17,820 nt of DNA. It comes from Planctomycetota bacterium (lineage in GTDB: Bacteria; Planctomycetota; Phycisphaerae; Sedimentisphaerales; Anaerohalosphaeraceae). The notes under the pieces were generated by a model. That model saw nothing but the letters and a program-made list of their open reading frames with translations, made no database searches and was not told the origin of the DNA. Below, one piece after another: positions 1-8,158 of the stretch (the stretch's first letter is position 1; each line of letters starts with the position of its first letter). The stretch is taken from assembly GCA_030637065.1 (NCBI GenBank), contig DAOVVQ010000044.1, positions 1 through 17,820 of the forward strand, in the 5' to 3' direction. Both the position numbers and the translations under genes were made by a program.

Positions 1-280
1 CCGCTATCAGGACAGCGACAACTACTACCGGTTCAGTTGGGACAAGAAACGTAATTATCGTCGTTTGGTCAAGAATGAAGGTGGAGTTTTTACCCTTCTT
101 GCTGAAGACCCGGTCCCCTATATCATCGGGCAAACCTATCAACTCCGGATCATAGCTCAAGATACGCTGCTGCAGGTCTCCGTTGACGATGTGCCGATAT
201 TCTCAGTTGCAGACAGCGCACTAAGTTCCGGCAGCATCGCACTGTACACTTGGAGGAATGCGGGAGGCTACTTCGATGAT
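1..280 (+). repeat. Direct repeat copy A (in-gene, partial at left edge)
   Basis: Bases 1-280 match 871-1150 at a constant offset of 870 bases (290 codons, in frame). I count three differences, at 17/887, 152/1022 and 156/1026. The match ends sharply after the shared cttcgatgat, where copy A continues gtaatggtta and copy B atagtcgtag. The repeat very likely extends left of the window. It encodes the C-terminal part of a LamG-like domain. Confidence 0.95.
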
Positions 281-1165
281 GTAATGGTTACTCCGCTGTC
301 TGGAGGCAACCTGCCGCCTGTGATCTCATCTTTTACGGCAACACCTTCGACGATTATGGACGGCCAGACCAGCCAGTTGGAGGTTATTGCCAACGATCTG
401 GATTCGGGCCCTTCTCTATTGTCTTACAACTGGATCGTTCAGCCTGGCGAAGGTGGTCTCGATGACTCAACTATATCGAATCCGATTTATACCCCACCGA
501 ATGTTAGCAGTGTACAGACATTTACTTTAACCGTGGAGGTCTCGGATGGTGAAGACACAACCACAGATACGATTGATGTGACGGTAATAGACACCGATTC
601 GTCGAGTCTGCCAATTAATGATGATTTTGATGACGGTGACTATTCCGGCTGGACGATAATTAATGAAGGCACTGCTAACACTCCTTCGGCCTGGTCGGCG
701 GCTTCGGGGACGATGTGCCAGAGCTCGAGCATTTACTCTCTTCCGAATGTAGCTGTTTACATCGAGAAGTTCGGCACTTATGCATATTACTCCGGCGGTC
801 TGACCTGGACAGACTACCAGGCGGATATGACTATTCGCTCGGAAGATCAGAATGCCATTGGTGTGATGTTCCGCTATCAGGACAGCAACAACTACTACCG
901 GTTCAGTTGGGACAAGAAACGTAATTATCGTCGTTTGGTCAAGAATGAAGGTGGAGTTTTTACCCTTCTTGCTGAAGACCCGGTCCCCTATATCATCGGG
1001 CAAACCTATCAACTCCGGATCGTAGTTCAAGATACGCTGCTGCAGGTCTCCGTTGACGATGTGCCGATATTCTCAGTTGCAGACAGCGCACTAAGTTCCG
1101 GCAGCATCGCACTGTACACTTGGAGGAATGCGGGAGGCTACTTCGATGATATAGTCGTAGAATAA
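2..1165 (+). CDS. Secreted LamG-like/PKD-like repeat protein, 5' end outside window
   Basis: The reading frame is open from base 2 and enters from the left edge, so the start lies upstream. The apparent TTG start at 65 only falls inside the domain. In order, the visible protein has the end of one LamG/concanavalin-like beta-sandwich domain (to about base 300), a PKD/Ig-like domain beginning PPVISSFTATPS and ending near VTVIDTD (about 310-595), and a complete second LamG-like domain beginning DDFDDGDYSGW and ending GGYFDDIVVE. Such modules are typical of extracellular carbohydrate-binding or adhesion proteins. No catalytic motif is visible. The C-terminus ends on the last strand of the LamG fold, with no PEP-CTERM tail or other anchor. 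The two LamG copies are almost identical in DNA. A terminator-like hairpin follows the stop. Function beyond probable surface binding cannot be assigned. Confidence 0.85.
   Translation, partial: RYQDSDNYYRFSWDKKRNYRRLVKNEGGVFTLLAEDPVPYIIGQTYQLRIIAQDTLLQVSVDDVPIFSVADSALSSGSIALYTWRNAGGYFDDVMVTPLSGGNLPPVISSFTATPSTIMDGQTSQLEVIANDLDSGPSLLSYNWIVQPGEGGLDDSTISNPIYTPPNVSSVQTFTLTVEVSDGEDTTTDTIDVTVIDTDSSSLPINDDFDDGDYSGWTIINEGTANTPSAWSAASGTMCQSSSIYSLPNVAVYIEKFGTYAYYSGGLTWTDYQADMTIRSEDQNAIGVMFRYQDSNNYYRFSWDKKRNYRRLVKNEGGVFTLLAEDPVPYIIGQTYQLRIVVQDTLLQVSVDDVPIFSVADSALSSGSIALYTWRNAGGYFDDIVVE
871..1150 (+). repeat. Direct repeat copy B (in-gene)
   Basis: Second copy of the 280-base repeat, about 99 percent identical to bases 1-280 by direct reading. 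Two of the three differences change residues near each other (ATAGCT to GTAGTT, Ile-Ala to Val-Val) and the third changes Asp to Asn. Synonymous sites are otherwise unchanged, which points to a recent duplication or ongoing gene conversion. Confidence 0.95.
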
Positions 1166-1168
1166 GGC

Positions 1169-1208
1169 GGATTCAACTCCCAGGTGTAACTGAGTCGAAT
1201 CCTGTTTT
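1169..1208 (+). terminator. Intrinsic terminator after the LamG-like gene
   Basis: The arm GGATTC at 1169-1174 pairs with GAATCC at 1197-1202. After one A/C mismatch, ACTC at 1176-1179 pairs with GAGT at 1192-1195, around a 12-base loop. A short T run (tgttttgtt) follows. It sits just after the stop at 1165 and separates this gene from the glycosyltransferase cluster. Confidence 0.6.
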
Positions 1209-1321
1209 GTTATCCTGCTAATTTCTTGCCCGCTGATTTTACGTTGAAAGCTCTAACTTATGATCAGAATCAGAGACATAACATTACCCATTATAATATA
1301 ATTGAAACCTCCCATCTCTTT

Positions 1322-2512
1322 ATGAAACCTGTTGACAAATTAAATATAGTGTGCTTTGGCGGCGAGGATTGGTGGTATCACAATCGCGGTCACGTGGACA
1401 TGCAGTTGCTTCGACGTTTCTCGAAACTGGGAACGTCGCTGTATATCAACTCCATTGTGATGCAAAAGCCGACCCTTGCCAGGTGGTCGGGCGGCGGAAA
1501 GAGTTTCACGCACAAACTGATTCGCAAGACCAAGAGCATTCTTCGCGGTTTGCGGAAAAGCGGCGTCGGATTCCGGGTTTACAGCCCGTTGTCACTGCCG
1601 GTGCATCATATTCGATGGCTCAGAGGCCTTAATACGATTCTTCTGCGGTTACAGCTCTGGCTCGTTACCCGAAAACTCGGCATCCGTAATCCGGTGATCT
1701 GGGTTGCCTGCCCGGCAGCCTGCGATGTTGCGATAAGGATGAGACACAGGAAACTGATTTATCAGAGGACGGATCGGTTCGAGGAATATCCCGGTGTCGA
1801 CGAGGAAACGATCGGGCAATATGACCGGAAGTTGAAAAAGCACGCCGACCAGACGGTATTTGTGAACAGGGCCTTGTATGAGCAGGAGCGTGACCAGTGT
1901 CAAAAGGCCTTTTATCTCGATCACGGGGTCGATTACGAACTCTTTGCGACCGCCCAGGCCAATAGCAGCGTCCCTTCCGATATGAAAGATATCGATGGGC
2001 CTGTTGTTGGGTTTTTCGGCGGCATTGACCATCACACTATTGATATCGACTTCGTGGAAAAGGTCGTCAATCTGCTGGATGGGATGAACTTTGTATTTGT
2101 CGGTAAATCGTCGGCGGACTGCCGGGGCCTTCTTTCCAGAAGCAACGTCAGAATGCTCGGCCAAAAACCGTATGAAGAGATACCTCATTATGGCAAGTTG
2201 TTCGACGTGGCGATTATGCCCTGGAGGCAGAACCGCTGGATAGAGGCGTGCAATCCGATCAAACTCAAGGAGTATCTGGCACTCGGTAAACCCATAGTCA
2301 GCACGCCGTTTCCCGAATTAGAGAAGTATCTTGACGTGGTCTATCAGGCGAAAACCCCCCGCCGGTTTGCCGACTGTATAGAGCAGGCCCTGGCGGAAAA
2401 CAATTCCGAACTGATTGCGGCAAGGAGAGAGAAGGTAAGAACATCCTCGTGGGAAAGCAAGGCACAATTGGTATTAGGTGAAGTTTTTGGCGGTGACAAT
2501 GGTCAGGCATAA
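1322..2512 (+). CDS. GT-B fold glycosyltransferase (family 1/4-like, TuaH-type)
   Basis: Predicted to transfer a sugar from a nucleotide-sugar donor to a lipid-linked glycan at the inner face of the membrane. I chose the ATG at 1322 (MKPVDKLNIVCFGGEDWW, 396 residues) over the TTG at 1226, because the upstream residues do not look like protein and this start places the first Rossmann strand at the N-terminus. The C-terminal half carries the donor-binding features of GT-B enzymes: VVGFFGGID, then MNFVFVGKS, then CNPIKLKEYLALGKPIVSTP (C310-E317 region). The middle reads YQRTDRFEEYPGVD, with a later LDHGVDYELFA, as in TuaH-like transferases. No convincing Shine-Dalgarno is seen. A lone -10-like TATAAT lies at 1292-1297 without a clear -35. 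The gene overlaps the next by 14 bases. Donor and acceptor are unknown. Confidence 0.85.
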   Translation: MKPVDKLNIVCFGGEDWWYHNRGHVDMQLLRRFSKLGTSLYINSIVMQKPTLARWSGGGKSFTHKLIRKTKSILRGLRKSGVGFRVYSPLSLPVHHIRWLRGLNTILLRLQLWLVTRKLGIRNPVIWVACPAACDVAIRMRHRKLIYQRTDRFEEYPGVDEETIGQYDRKLKKHADQTVFVNRALYEQERDQCQKAFYLDHGVDYELFATAQANSSVPSDMKDIDGPVVGFFGGIDHHTIDIDFVEKVVNLLDGMNFVFVGKSSADCRGLLSRSNVRMLGQKPYEEIPHYGKLFDVAIMPWRQNRWIEACNPIKLKEYLALGKPIVSTPFPELEKYLDVVYQAKTPRRFADCIEQALAENNSELIAARREKVRTSSWESKAQLVLGEVFGGDNGQA

Positions 2513-2969
2513 CAACAAACTGCGAATCTGTCTGGTCGCTTCTGCGGGTGGACATTTGACGCAACTGCTGAAACTGTCGGACGGCTGGCGGGACTATGAA
2601 GCGATTTATGTTTCGTCTGCAAAGGCGGTTGCAGAAGAGCTTCGGACGTTCGGTCGAACATATATTGTGGGTGAATGCAACCGTCAACACCCCATTAAAT
2701 CGCTGGCGGTCCTGGGCCGATGCCTTGCTGTTGTTCTTAAAGAGCGTCCTGATGTGGTAATAAGCACGGGCGCTATGCCCGGCTGCCTGCTATGTATGAT
2801 CGCCAGAATATTCGGTGCCAGGATCGTTTGGATAGACAGTATAGCCAACGTTGAACGCCTGTCTCTGAGCGGACGACTGATCAGGCCTTTCTCCAGCCTG
2901 TTTCTGACCCAATGGCCGGAGTTGGAAGACAGTTCCAGGAACATCGAGTATGCAGGGGCGGTGATATGA
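2499..2969 (+). CDS. pssD: PssD/Alg14-like glycosyltransferase membrane subunit
   Basis: In this family the Alg14-like subunit anchors the Alg13-like catalytic partner to the membrane, and the pair adds a sugar to a lipid-linked intermediate in exopolysaccharide synthesis. The N-terminus LRICLVASAGGHLTQLLKL is the characteristic first strand with the GGH motif. RPDVVISTGAMPGCLLCMIARIFGARIVWIDS corresponds to the region next to the acceptor and partner interface (family knowledge), and the protein ends in the short C-terminal strand typical of Alg14 proteins. The ATG at 2499 gives 156 residues. In-frame GTGs at 2478 and 2493 are alternatives, and the aggtgaag at about 2476 could serve the 2493 start. 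It overlaps the previous gene by 14 bases and the next by ATGA, so translation is probably coupled. Confidence 0.85.
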   Translation: MVRHNNKLRICLVASAGGHLTQLLKLSDGWRDYEAIYVSSAKAVAEELRTFGRTYIVGECNRQHPIKSLAVLGRCLAVVLKERPDVVISTGAMPGCLLCMIARIFGARIVWIDSIANVERLSLSGRLIRPFSSLFLTQWPELEDSSRNIEYAGAVI

Positions 2970-3445
2970 TTTTTTTGACAGTAGGCACCCAATTTCCATT
3001 CGATCGTCTGGTCAGAAGTGTCGATGAGGCGATCGGAGCAAATGGTCATGGAGAAAAAATGTTTGCACAGATCGGTAACAGCTCGTATCGAACGCGAAAT
3101 TTCGACGCGACTGCATCCTTGGAAAAGAAGGTATTTGACAGGTACATATCCGAATCTTCCTGCATAATCAGTCATGCCGGAATGGGTACGATCACGATAG
3201 CTTTGGAAAATAATAAACGGCTACTCGTTATGCCAAGATTAAAAAAGTACGGCGAAGTGGTAAATGACCATCAGGTCGCTATCGCAAGAAAGTTTGAGCA
3301 GCTTGGCTACCTACTGGTAGCATACACGGAAGAAGAAATACCGGACAAACTCGAACAACTGAAATCGTTTGTTCCAAAAAAACGTGAAAACCAGGCGGAT
3401 CTCGTTGTTGCAAGGCTTGTCCGCTTTCTTGGTAATATAGAATGA
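2966..3445 (+). CDS. pssE: PssE/Alg13-like glycosyltransferase catalytic subunit
   Basis: This is the catalytic half of the split glycosyltransferase formed with the preceding gene, a GT28-type C-terminal domain. The start MIFLTVGTQFPFDRLVRSVDE matches the family's conserved opening (MIFVTVGTxxxFDRLI). SHAGMGTITIALENNKRLLVMPR is the HxGxGT donor-binding loop, and the following NDHQVAIARKFEQLGYL segment is also characteristic. The ATG at 2966 overlaps the TGA of pssD (ATGA), which decides the start and implies translational coupling. At 159 residues the length is normal for the family. The sugar specificity cannot be read from sequence. It is the last gene of the cluster, followed by 422 bases without a convincing gene. 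Confidence 0.88.
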   Translation: MIFLTVGTQFPFDRLVRSVDEAIGANGHGEKMFAQIGNSSYRTRNFDATASLEKKVFDRYISESSCIISHAGMGTITIALENNKRLLVMPRLKKYGEVVNDHQVAIARKFEQLGYLLVAYTEEEIPDKLEQLKSFVPKKRENQADLVVARLVRFLGNIE

Positions 3446-3867
3446 GATTGAGGTTTTAAGGGTCGCAATCGGCAAAACAAACCAGCTTGCATAGATCTTG
3501 ATTGTTATATGGGTCCCCTGAAAAACAGGGTGTATTCCACTGCCGGGTTTGTTTTTGTTCCAAAAACAACGACCATAGCAAGGATATCATGGTTTTTCAG
3601 AGGTCTCATATATAAAAGCTTGGCGTTTTTGCTATTCAGTTTTATATTTTTAAGTGATTTATCCTCTATTTATTTTGCTGGTCCTGTCAAGAAACTGATC
3701 ATCAACAGCTAAATTACCAAACAAAGCCATTTGCTGAAATTAATTTGGCTATATCCTGCCAGCCTTATCCTGAACCTGGGATTCTTGTTGTTTGTCTTGT
3801 CATTATGATGTTTTTCATTTTGTGTTTGTCCTGTTAATCTTGTCAAGAAGTCCGAAAAGTGATAGAA
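3446..3867 (+). other. AT-rich intergenic region, no convincing gene
   Basis: This stretch is visibly richer in A and T than both neighbours. It contains a perfect 5-base-pair hairpin at 3516-3530 (CCCTG, five A, CAGGG) and a 9-base-pair inverted repeat at 3549-3569. Loosely related phrases follow at 3680-3700 (cctgtcaagaaactg), 3788-3800 (ttgtttgtcttgt) and 3823-3850 (tttgtcctgttaatcttgtcaagaag). A 67-codon ORF at 3509-3712 could encode a one-helix peptide but lacks a ribosome binding site. No promoter of good consensus was found for the operon at 3868, although one must lie here or upstream. Confidence 0.6.
3549..3569. repeat. Perfect 9-bp inverted repeat
   Basis: TTGTTTTTG, a TTC loop, then CAAAAACAA. 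It is a perfect hairpin but very AT-rich, lies about 100 bases after the pssE stop and has no following T run. It may act as a weak transcript end signal for the glycosyltransferase cluster or be incidental. Confidence 0.5.
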
Positions 3868-5838
3868 ATGAATAAAATCGGGGATATTAATGTAATCATC
3901 TTAGCCGGCAGCCGGGATTTCGGTCGATGCCCGGTTACGTCATGTTTGCCTGTGGCTTTGTGGCCTGTCGTTGGCGAGCCGGCGGTCGAGCGGCTCTTGC
4001 GTCTCCTTGCAAAGCAGGGGATAAGGCATGCGACGATCTGCTCCAATGGAGATACGTTGCTGCTTAAAAAGACCCTTACGAGTATAGATTCCATGCAGGT
4101 GACGTGTTTGGACGAGCCATTGCCCGTTGGCCCGGCGGGATGTGTTCGGGACGCCGCGAATCAGGGAAATGAAGAGTTGTTCCTGATCCTTCCCGCTGCG
4201 ATTACATCGCCGCCGGATATTGATAGTCTGCTGCGAATTCACCGTGCCGGCGGATCGCAATTGACCGTTATGCTCGAAGAGCCCTCCTGCGATGCCGGGC
4301 CTGACGGGCCGGGGCCGGGGATCTATGTGTGTGACCGTTCGATACTCCGGTATATTCCGCAGCATGGATACAGCGATATCAAAGAAGGTGTAATCCCGGA
4401 GATGCTTAAAGCCGGCGGGACTATACACTCTGCGAAACTGGATCATTCGGTTGGCAGTTTCCGTGACCGGGCCGAATATCTCCTGAAAATCGGCGATTAT
4501 CTTGACAATGTCCATGATTCGGACATCCCATTTCCGCACAGCAAGCTCAGTGGCTCAAAGAATATCCGGCTTGCACAGAGCGCGGAGGTTCATCCGGATG
4601 CCCGGCTGTATGGTCCTGTCGTGATCATGGATGATGCTGTCGTCGCCGAGAAGGCCGTCATCTTCGGGCCGACGGTAATCGGGCGAGGCGTAACCGTCGG
4701 GAAAAACAGTCTTATTGTAAACAGCGCCCTTTGGGACGGCTGTCGTGTCGGTGAGGACTGCCAGATTCGGCAATGTATCGTCGATTTCGGCACTGAAATC
4801 GGTCATAATTCCATAATACAGGAAAAAGCCATACCGTTTAAGGAACAGGGGATGCTGAGAAATTCTCTCTCCAGTGCTCTGGCGTCGGTCGGGAATGCTG
4901 CCTGCTCGCTACAGCGGGCACTGCGATTGCCGCTGGATAAGCTAAATGACAAGCTGCCGGACCGGATGAAATCACACGGAGCGAATATCCTGCCCTGGTT
5001 TGCCGGCGGGCTGATTCTGGTCGCATTTTTGTGGTCTTACTGGTCTGTTTTCCGGGACCTCTGGCAGGTCTGGCAGCAAAGCGACGAGTATTCCAGCGGC
5101 CTGCTGGTGCCCTTTCTCGCGGTCTATATCTTATGGTCAAGGCGAGCGGATCTCGCCCAATGCACGATCAGGCCGTCGCTGTGGGGCCTGTTTGCCTTCC
5201 TGGCGGCCCAGGCGTTTCGGTTTTTCGGATTGTTCCTGATGTTTGGCTCCGCGGAGAGATTATCCGTTGTCCTGAGCATTGCATCCATTGTGCTTTTGCT
5301 TTTCGGCTGGCAGGTATTTCGCAAAGTCTTTTCGATATTGATATTTTTAGGCCTGATGCTTCCGCTTCCGCGAAGAATACACTATGCCGTGATGCTGCCT
5401 TTACAGAGCTGGGCCACCTCGTCGGCGGTATTCTTTCTTGAGATGCTCGGATATCACGTCATGCGGGAAGGCAATATTATTAATCTTAACGGCACTACGG
5501 TCGCCGTAGCCGAGGCCTGCAACGGCTTGCGGATGATCATGGCGTTCTTTGTCATTGGGGCGTTGGTCGTCCTGCTGATGAAGAGAGCGTGGTGGGAGAA
5601 GCTGATAGTCCTGATCTCAAGCCTGCCGATCGCCCTGTTCTGCAACAGCCTTCGACTGACTATTACCGCTATCGCCTTTACAATGCTGCACGGTCAGTAC
5701 TGGGAAAACATATTCCACGACTTTGGCGGTTACGCGATGATGCCTTTAGCGCTCGGTGCAATTGTTCTCGAGCTTTGGTTATTAACACGAATTGTAACAG
5801 TTCCAGTAGAAAAACAAGTTATATCGGCAAGTAAATGA
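3868..5838 (+). CDS. Exosortase with N-terminal nucleotidyltransferase-like and LbH domains
   Basis: A 656-residue fusion. Residues 1 to about 215 resemble an NDP-sugar pyrophosphorylase (VIILAG at the N-terminus), but the usual GGxGTRL and PKP motifs read GSRDFGRC and LPVAL, so catalysis is doubtful. Residues about 235-325 are hexapeptide repeats forming a left-handed beta-helix (DARLYG from D244, GPTVIG from G267). From about 367 a multi-helix exosortase domain follows. Its predicted Cys-Arg-His triad is all present: C551 in EACNGLRM, R596 in CNSLRL and H617 in FHDFGG. Exosortases cut PEP-CTERM tails at the membrane, and two such substrates lie at 15903 and 16780. No EpsI domain is attached. 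The ATG at 3868 is preferred and the in-frame GTG at 3859 is possible; neither has a strong Shine-Dalgarno. It opens a five-gene operon. The exosortase call is firm; the role of the N-terminal module is inference. Confidence 0.92.
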   Translation: MNKIGDINVIILAGSRDFGRCPVTSCLPVALWPVVGEPAVERLLRLLAKQGIRHATICSNGDTLLLKKTLTSIDSMQVTCLDEPLPVGPAGCVRDAANQGNEELFLILPAAITSPPDIDSLLRIHRAGGSQLTVMLEEPSCDAGPDGPGPGIYVCDRSILRYIPQHGYSDIKEGVIPEMLKAGGTIHSAKLDHSVGSFRDRAEYLLKIGDYLDNVHDSDIPFPHSKLSGSKNIRLAQSAEVHPDARLYGPVVIMDDAVVAEKAVIFGPTVIGRGVTVGKNSLIVNSALWDGCRVGEDCQIRQCIVDFGTEIGHNSIIQEKAIPFKEQGMLRNSLSSALASVGNAACSLQRALRLPLDKLNDKLPDRMKSHGANILPWFAGGLILVAFLWSYWSVFRDLWQVWQQSDEYSSGLLVPFLAVYILWSRRADLAQCTIRPSLWGLFAFLAAQAFRFFGLFLMFGSAERLSVVLSIASIVLLLFGWQVFRKVFSILIFLGLMLPLPRRIHYAVMLPLQSWATSSAVFFLEMLGYHVMREGNIINLNGTTVAVAEACNGLRMIMAFFVIGALVVLLMKRAWWEKLIVLISSLPIALFCNSLRLTITAIAFTMLHGQYWENIFHDFGGYAMMPLALGAIVLELWLLTRIVTVPVEKQVISASK

Positions 5839-5879
5839 TTCTGTCTATCAGTCTTAATCGTTTCGGAGGATAACAAAGA

Positions 5880-8132
5880 ATGAATATGTCGCACGAACAA
5901 CACAATCAGCAGTTGGTACAGAGGGTCATTCCTCATGATGCGCCGGTTCCCGAGGCGGATTCGCCGCTTCGCCTCGTTGGATCTATCTTTCGCCGGTGGT
6001 ACATAATACTAATAGTATCTCTGGGGATATGCGCGATCGGCGTGCCGGCTGTGTGGCTCTTGATCAAGCCCACCTTTTCCGCAACGGCTGCTATACATGT
6101 CGCCCCGGTTATCTCAAGCATCCTCTTTGGCGACACGGATTCTGACCGCGTACTGCCGATGTATACGAACTTCATGAATACTCAGGCATATCTGATCAAA
6201 AACGACCAGGTTCTTCAGCGGGTGGCCGACGATCTCATGGATAAGAACCTGAAGTTCTTCGAGGGTGCGGCAAATCCGGTTGCCGAGTTGCGATCCGCTA
6301 TCACAGACGGCATTATCAGTGTAGATCCCGGTTACAAAAATGAGTTGATATTGATAACCATGGAAAGCTGGGATGCCTCAGAGGCTGCGAAGATTGTCGA
6401 TGCATTTGTCAGGGCATATATGGCAATAGAGGTCTCGAAGGAAACTCAAGGGGGTGACCACAAGCTGGCTGTCCTCGAAAGCGAACGCATCCTGTTGCAG
6501 GAAAAGCTGGAAAGGCAGCGTCAAACCATTCGCCAGATGGCGGAAGAATACGGGACCTCGGTTCTGACAGGTCGCCAGGAAATGATGCTCCAGCGGGTCG
6601 GCAGCCTCCAGGCCGAACTTACAAAGATCCAGACACGCAGAATAACCCTCGAAGCACAAAAGCAATTACTCGAGGAGACAAGTCAAAACACTTCGTCCGA
6701 CAAATTGCTCACAATGCGGTATGAATTCGTCAATTCCAATCCTACGATACAGGCCCTGACAGCCAATATCATACAACTCGACCAGCAACTCATTGTCGCC
6801 AGGCAGGTTTTAGCGGCCTCGAACCCTGAACTGAAACGCAAAGTCGAACTCCTTGAGGCATCGCAGAGACGCCTTGAGGAAAAAAGCCTGGAAGTCGGAC
6901 AGACTTTCGATGACATGATGACTCGCGAACTAAGCATGAATCGTGAAGTTGAGATCGCTAATGTTCAAGTTGAATTGGAGCAGATCACCGAATACGAAAT
7001 ACGTCTGGAGACCATGCTTTCAAAAGAAAACAGCGAAACCATCGGACTCGGTCGCAAGCATCTGGCCATCCAGGACCAGGAGGAGCAAAAAGAGCTTACC
7101 AAGGAGTTGTACGATACCGTCAGGAGACGCATTCAACAGCTTGAGATGGAGCGGAAACGCCCGGCGAGGATTTCGGTCGCCTATAACGCCAGCATCGCCC
7201 CTCTTCCCAATAAACGCATCAAGTTAACGGGCGCACTTGGTTTCGGTTCCATGGCCGCGGGGATATTTCTTGCGCTTTTGTTGGGTAAGGCCGATCGCAG
7301 CCTTTATACCCCCGATGACATAACCAAACGCCTCGGTGTCAGAGTAATAGGAACTACAACCAATGTCGATTATCTCGACACACACAGCCTGTCCGAGCAG
7401 ATTTCGTTTGACTATCAGACTATTCGTGCCAACATGGGGCTGCTCAACAGCGGCGGTATCCCGAAGAAACTTGTTGTCACAAGCGGCGCTATGCGTGACG
7501 GCAAGACGACATTTTCCGTCAATATGGCCACGAGTCTGGCCAGGGCCGGAAAGAAAGTGTTGCTCATAGACGGTGACCTGAGAAAGCCCGATATTCAACG
7601 GGTATTAAATCTGCCCGAAAGTCAGGGCAGTCTTCAGGACATGATCCTGGGGAAGAGTTTTGCAAGCGTAGTCCACTCCTGTCCGGCTGGGTTCGATGTC
7701 CTGACAGCCGATCCCGGCAATAGCGCAGACGCATTCGAGTTGATCTCACGGCATGATGTCCATAAGCATGTCGACGATATCAGCGCTGCGTACGACCATG
7801 TAATTATCGACACCTCTCCCGTGCTGGCCTTTCCTGACGCCCTCGTGTGGGCGAAAATGGTAGATGCGGTAATCGTTACCAGTTTTGCCGGTCGAACCGA
7901 CGAACATGACCTCAGAGAAACCATGCAGCGGCTGGCACAAATCGGAGTAAAGGTGTTAGGCACGGTCTTTAACAATGTCACCAGCGATGACAGCTATAAC
8001 CGTTACGCTTACGGTTACTATGCAAATCAGGGCACTTCGGCTTCACGTCGCCGGCAAAAAGGCAAGGATATCCCCCTGCTGTCAACGAAGGACCATCCCG
8101 GACAGCAAGACAACTCAAAGCGGAAAAAATAG
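5880..8132 (+). CDS. Wzc-like chain-length determinant / bacterial tyrosine kinase
   Basis: A 750-residue co-polymerase that controls polysaccharide chain length and export through cycles of tyrosine autophosphorylation. There is a membrane helix at about 41-61, a long periplasmic region rich in coiled coil (roughly 190-440), and a second helix at about 451-468. A cytoplasmic BY-kinase domain follows, with Walker A GAMRDGKTT (K542), Walker A' LLIDGDLRKP (D564, D566) and Walker B HVIIDTSP (D644). The C-terminal tyrosine cluster YNRYAYGYY (Y706-Y714) is the expected phosphorylation site. The start is fixed by GGAGGA at 5865-5870, nine bases before the ATG. In many PEP-CTERM loci the Wzz and kinase parts are separate proteins; here they are one. 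It lies 41 bases after the exosortase gene, in the same operon. Confidence 0.92.
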   Translation: MNMSHEQHNQQLVQRVIPHDAPVPEADSPLRLVGSIFRRWYIILIVSLGICAIGVPAVWLLIKPTFSATAAIHVAPVISSILFGDTDSDRVLPMYTNFMNTQAYLIKNDQVLQRVADDLMDKNLKFFEGAANPVAELRSAITDGIISVDPGYKNELILITMESWDASEAAKIVDAFVRAYMAIEVSKETQGGDHKLAVLESERILLQEKLERQRQTIRQMAEEYGTSVLTGRQEMMLQRVGSLQAELTKIQTRRITLEAQKQLLEETSQNTSSDKLLTMRYEFVNSNPTIQALTANIIQLDQQLIVARQVLAASNPELKRKVELLEASQRRLEEKSLEVGQTFDDMMTRELSMNREVEIANVQVELEQITEYEIRLETMLSKENSETIGLGRKHLAIQDQEEQKELTKELYDTVRRRIQQLEMERKRPARISVAYNASIAPLPNKRIKLTGALGFGSMAAGIFLALLLGKADRSLYTPDDITKRLGVRVIGTTTNVDYLDTHSLSEQISFDYQTIRANMGLLNSGGIPKKLVVTSGAMRDGKTTFSVNMATSLARAGKKVLLIDGDLRKPDIQRVLNLPESQGSLQDMILGKSFASVVHSCPAGFDVLTADPGNSADAFELISRHDVHKHVDDISAAYDHVIIDTSPVLAFPDALVWAKMVDAVIVTSFAGRTDEHDLRETMQRLAQIGVKVLGTVFNNVTSDDSYNRYAYGYYANQGTSASRRRQKGKDIPLLSTKDHPGQQDNSKRKK

Positions 8133-8158
8133 GAAAGTACGCGGGCAATAAGATCGCC

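Noticed and set aside
1292..1297. TATAAT as promoter of the glycosyltransferase cluster
   Set aside because: No -35 hexamer at 15-19 bases and no extended -10 TGN; kept only as a remark in the gene entry.
1226..1321. N-terminal extension of the glycosyltransferase from a TTG
   Set aside because: The added 32 residues do not look like protein and push the first Rossmann strand inward; the ATG at 1322 fits the family better.
3509..3712. 67-codon ORF that could encode a one-helix peptide
   Set aside because: No Shine-Dalgarno, AT-rich composition like the surrounding gap, and its reading covers hairpins and repeat-like phrases. I treat it as non-coding, though a small membrane peptide cannot be excluded.
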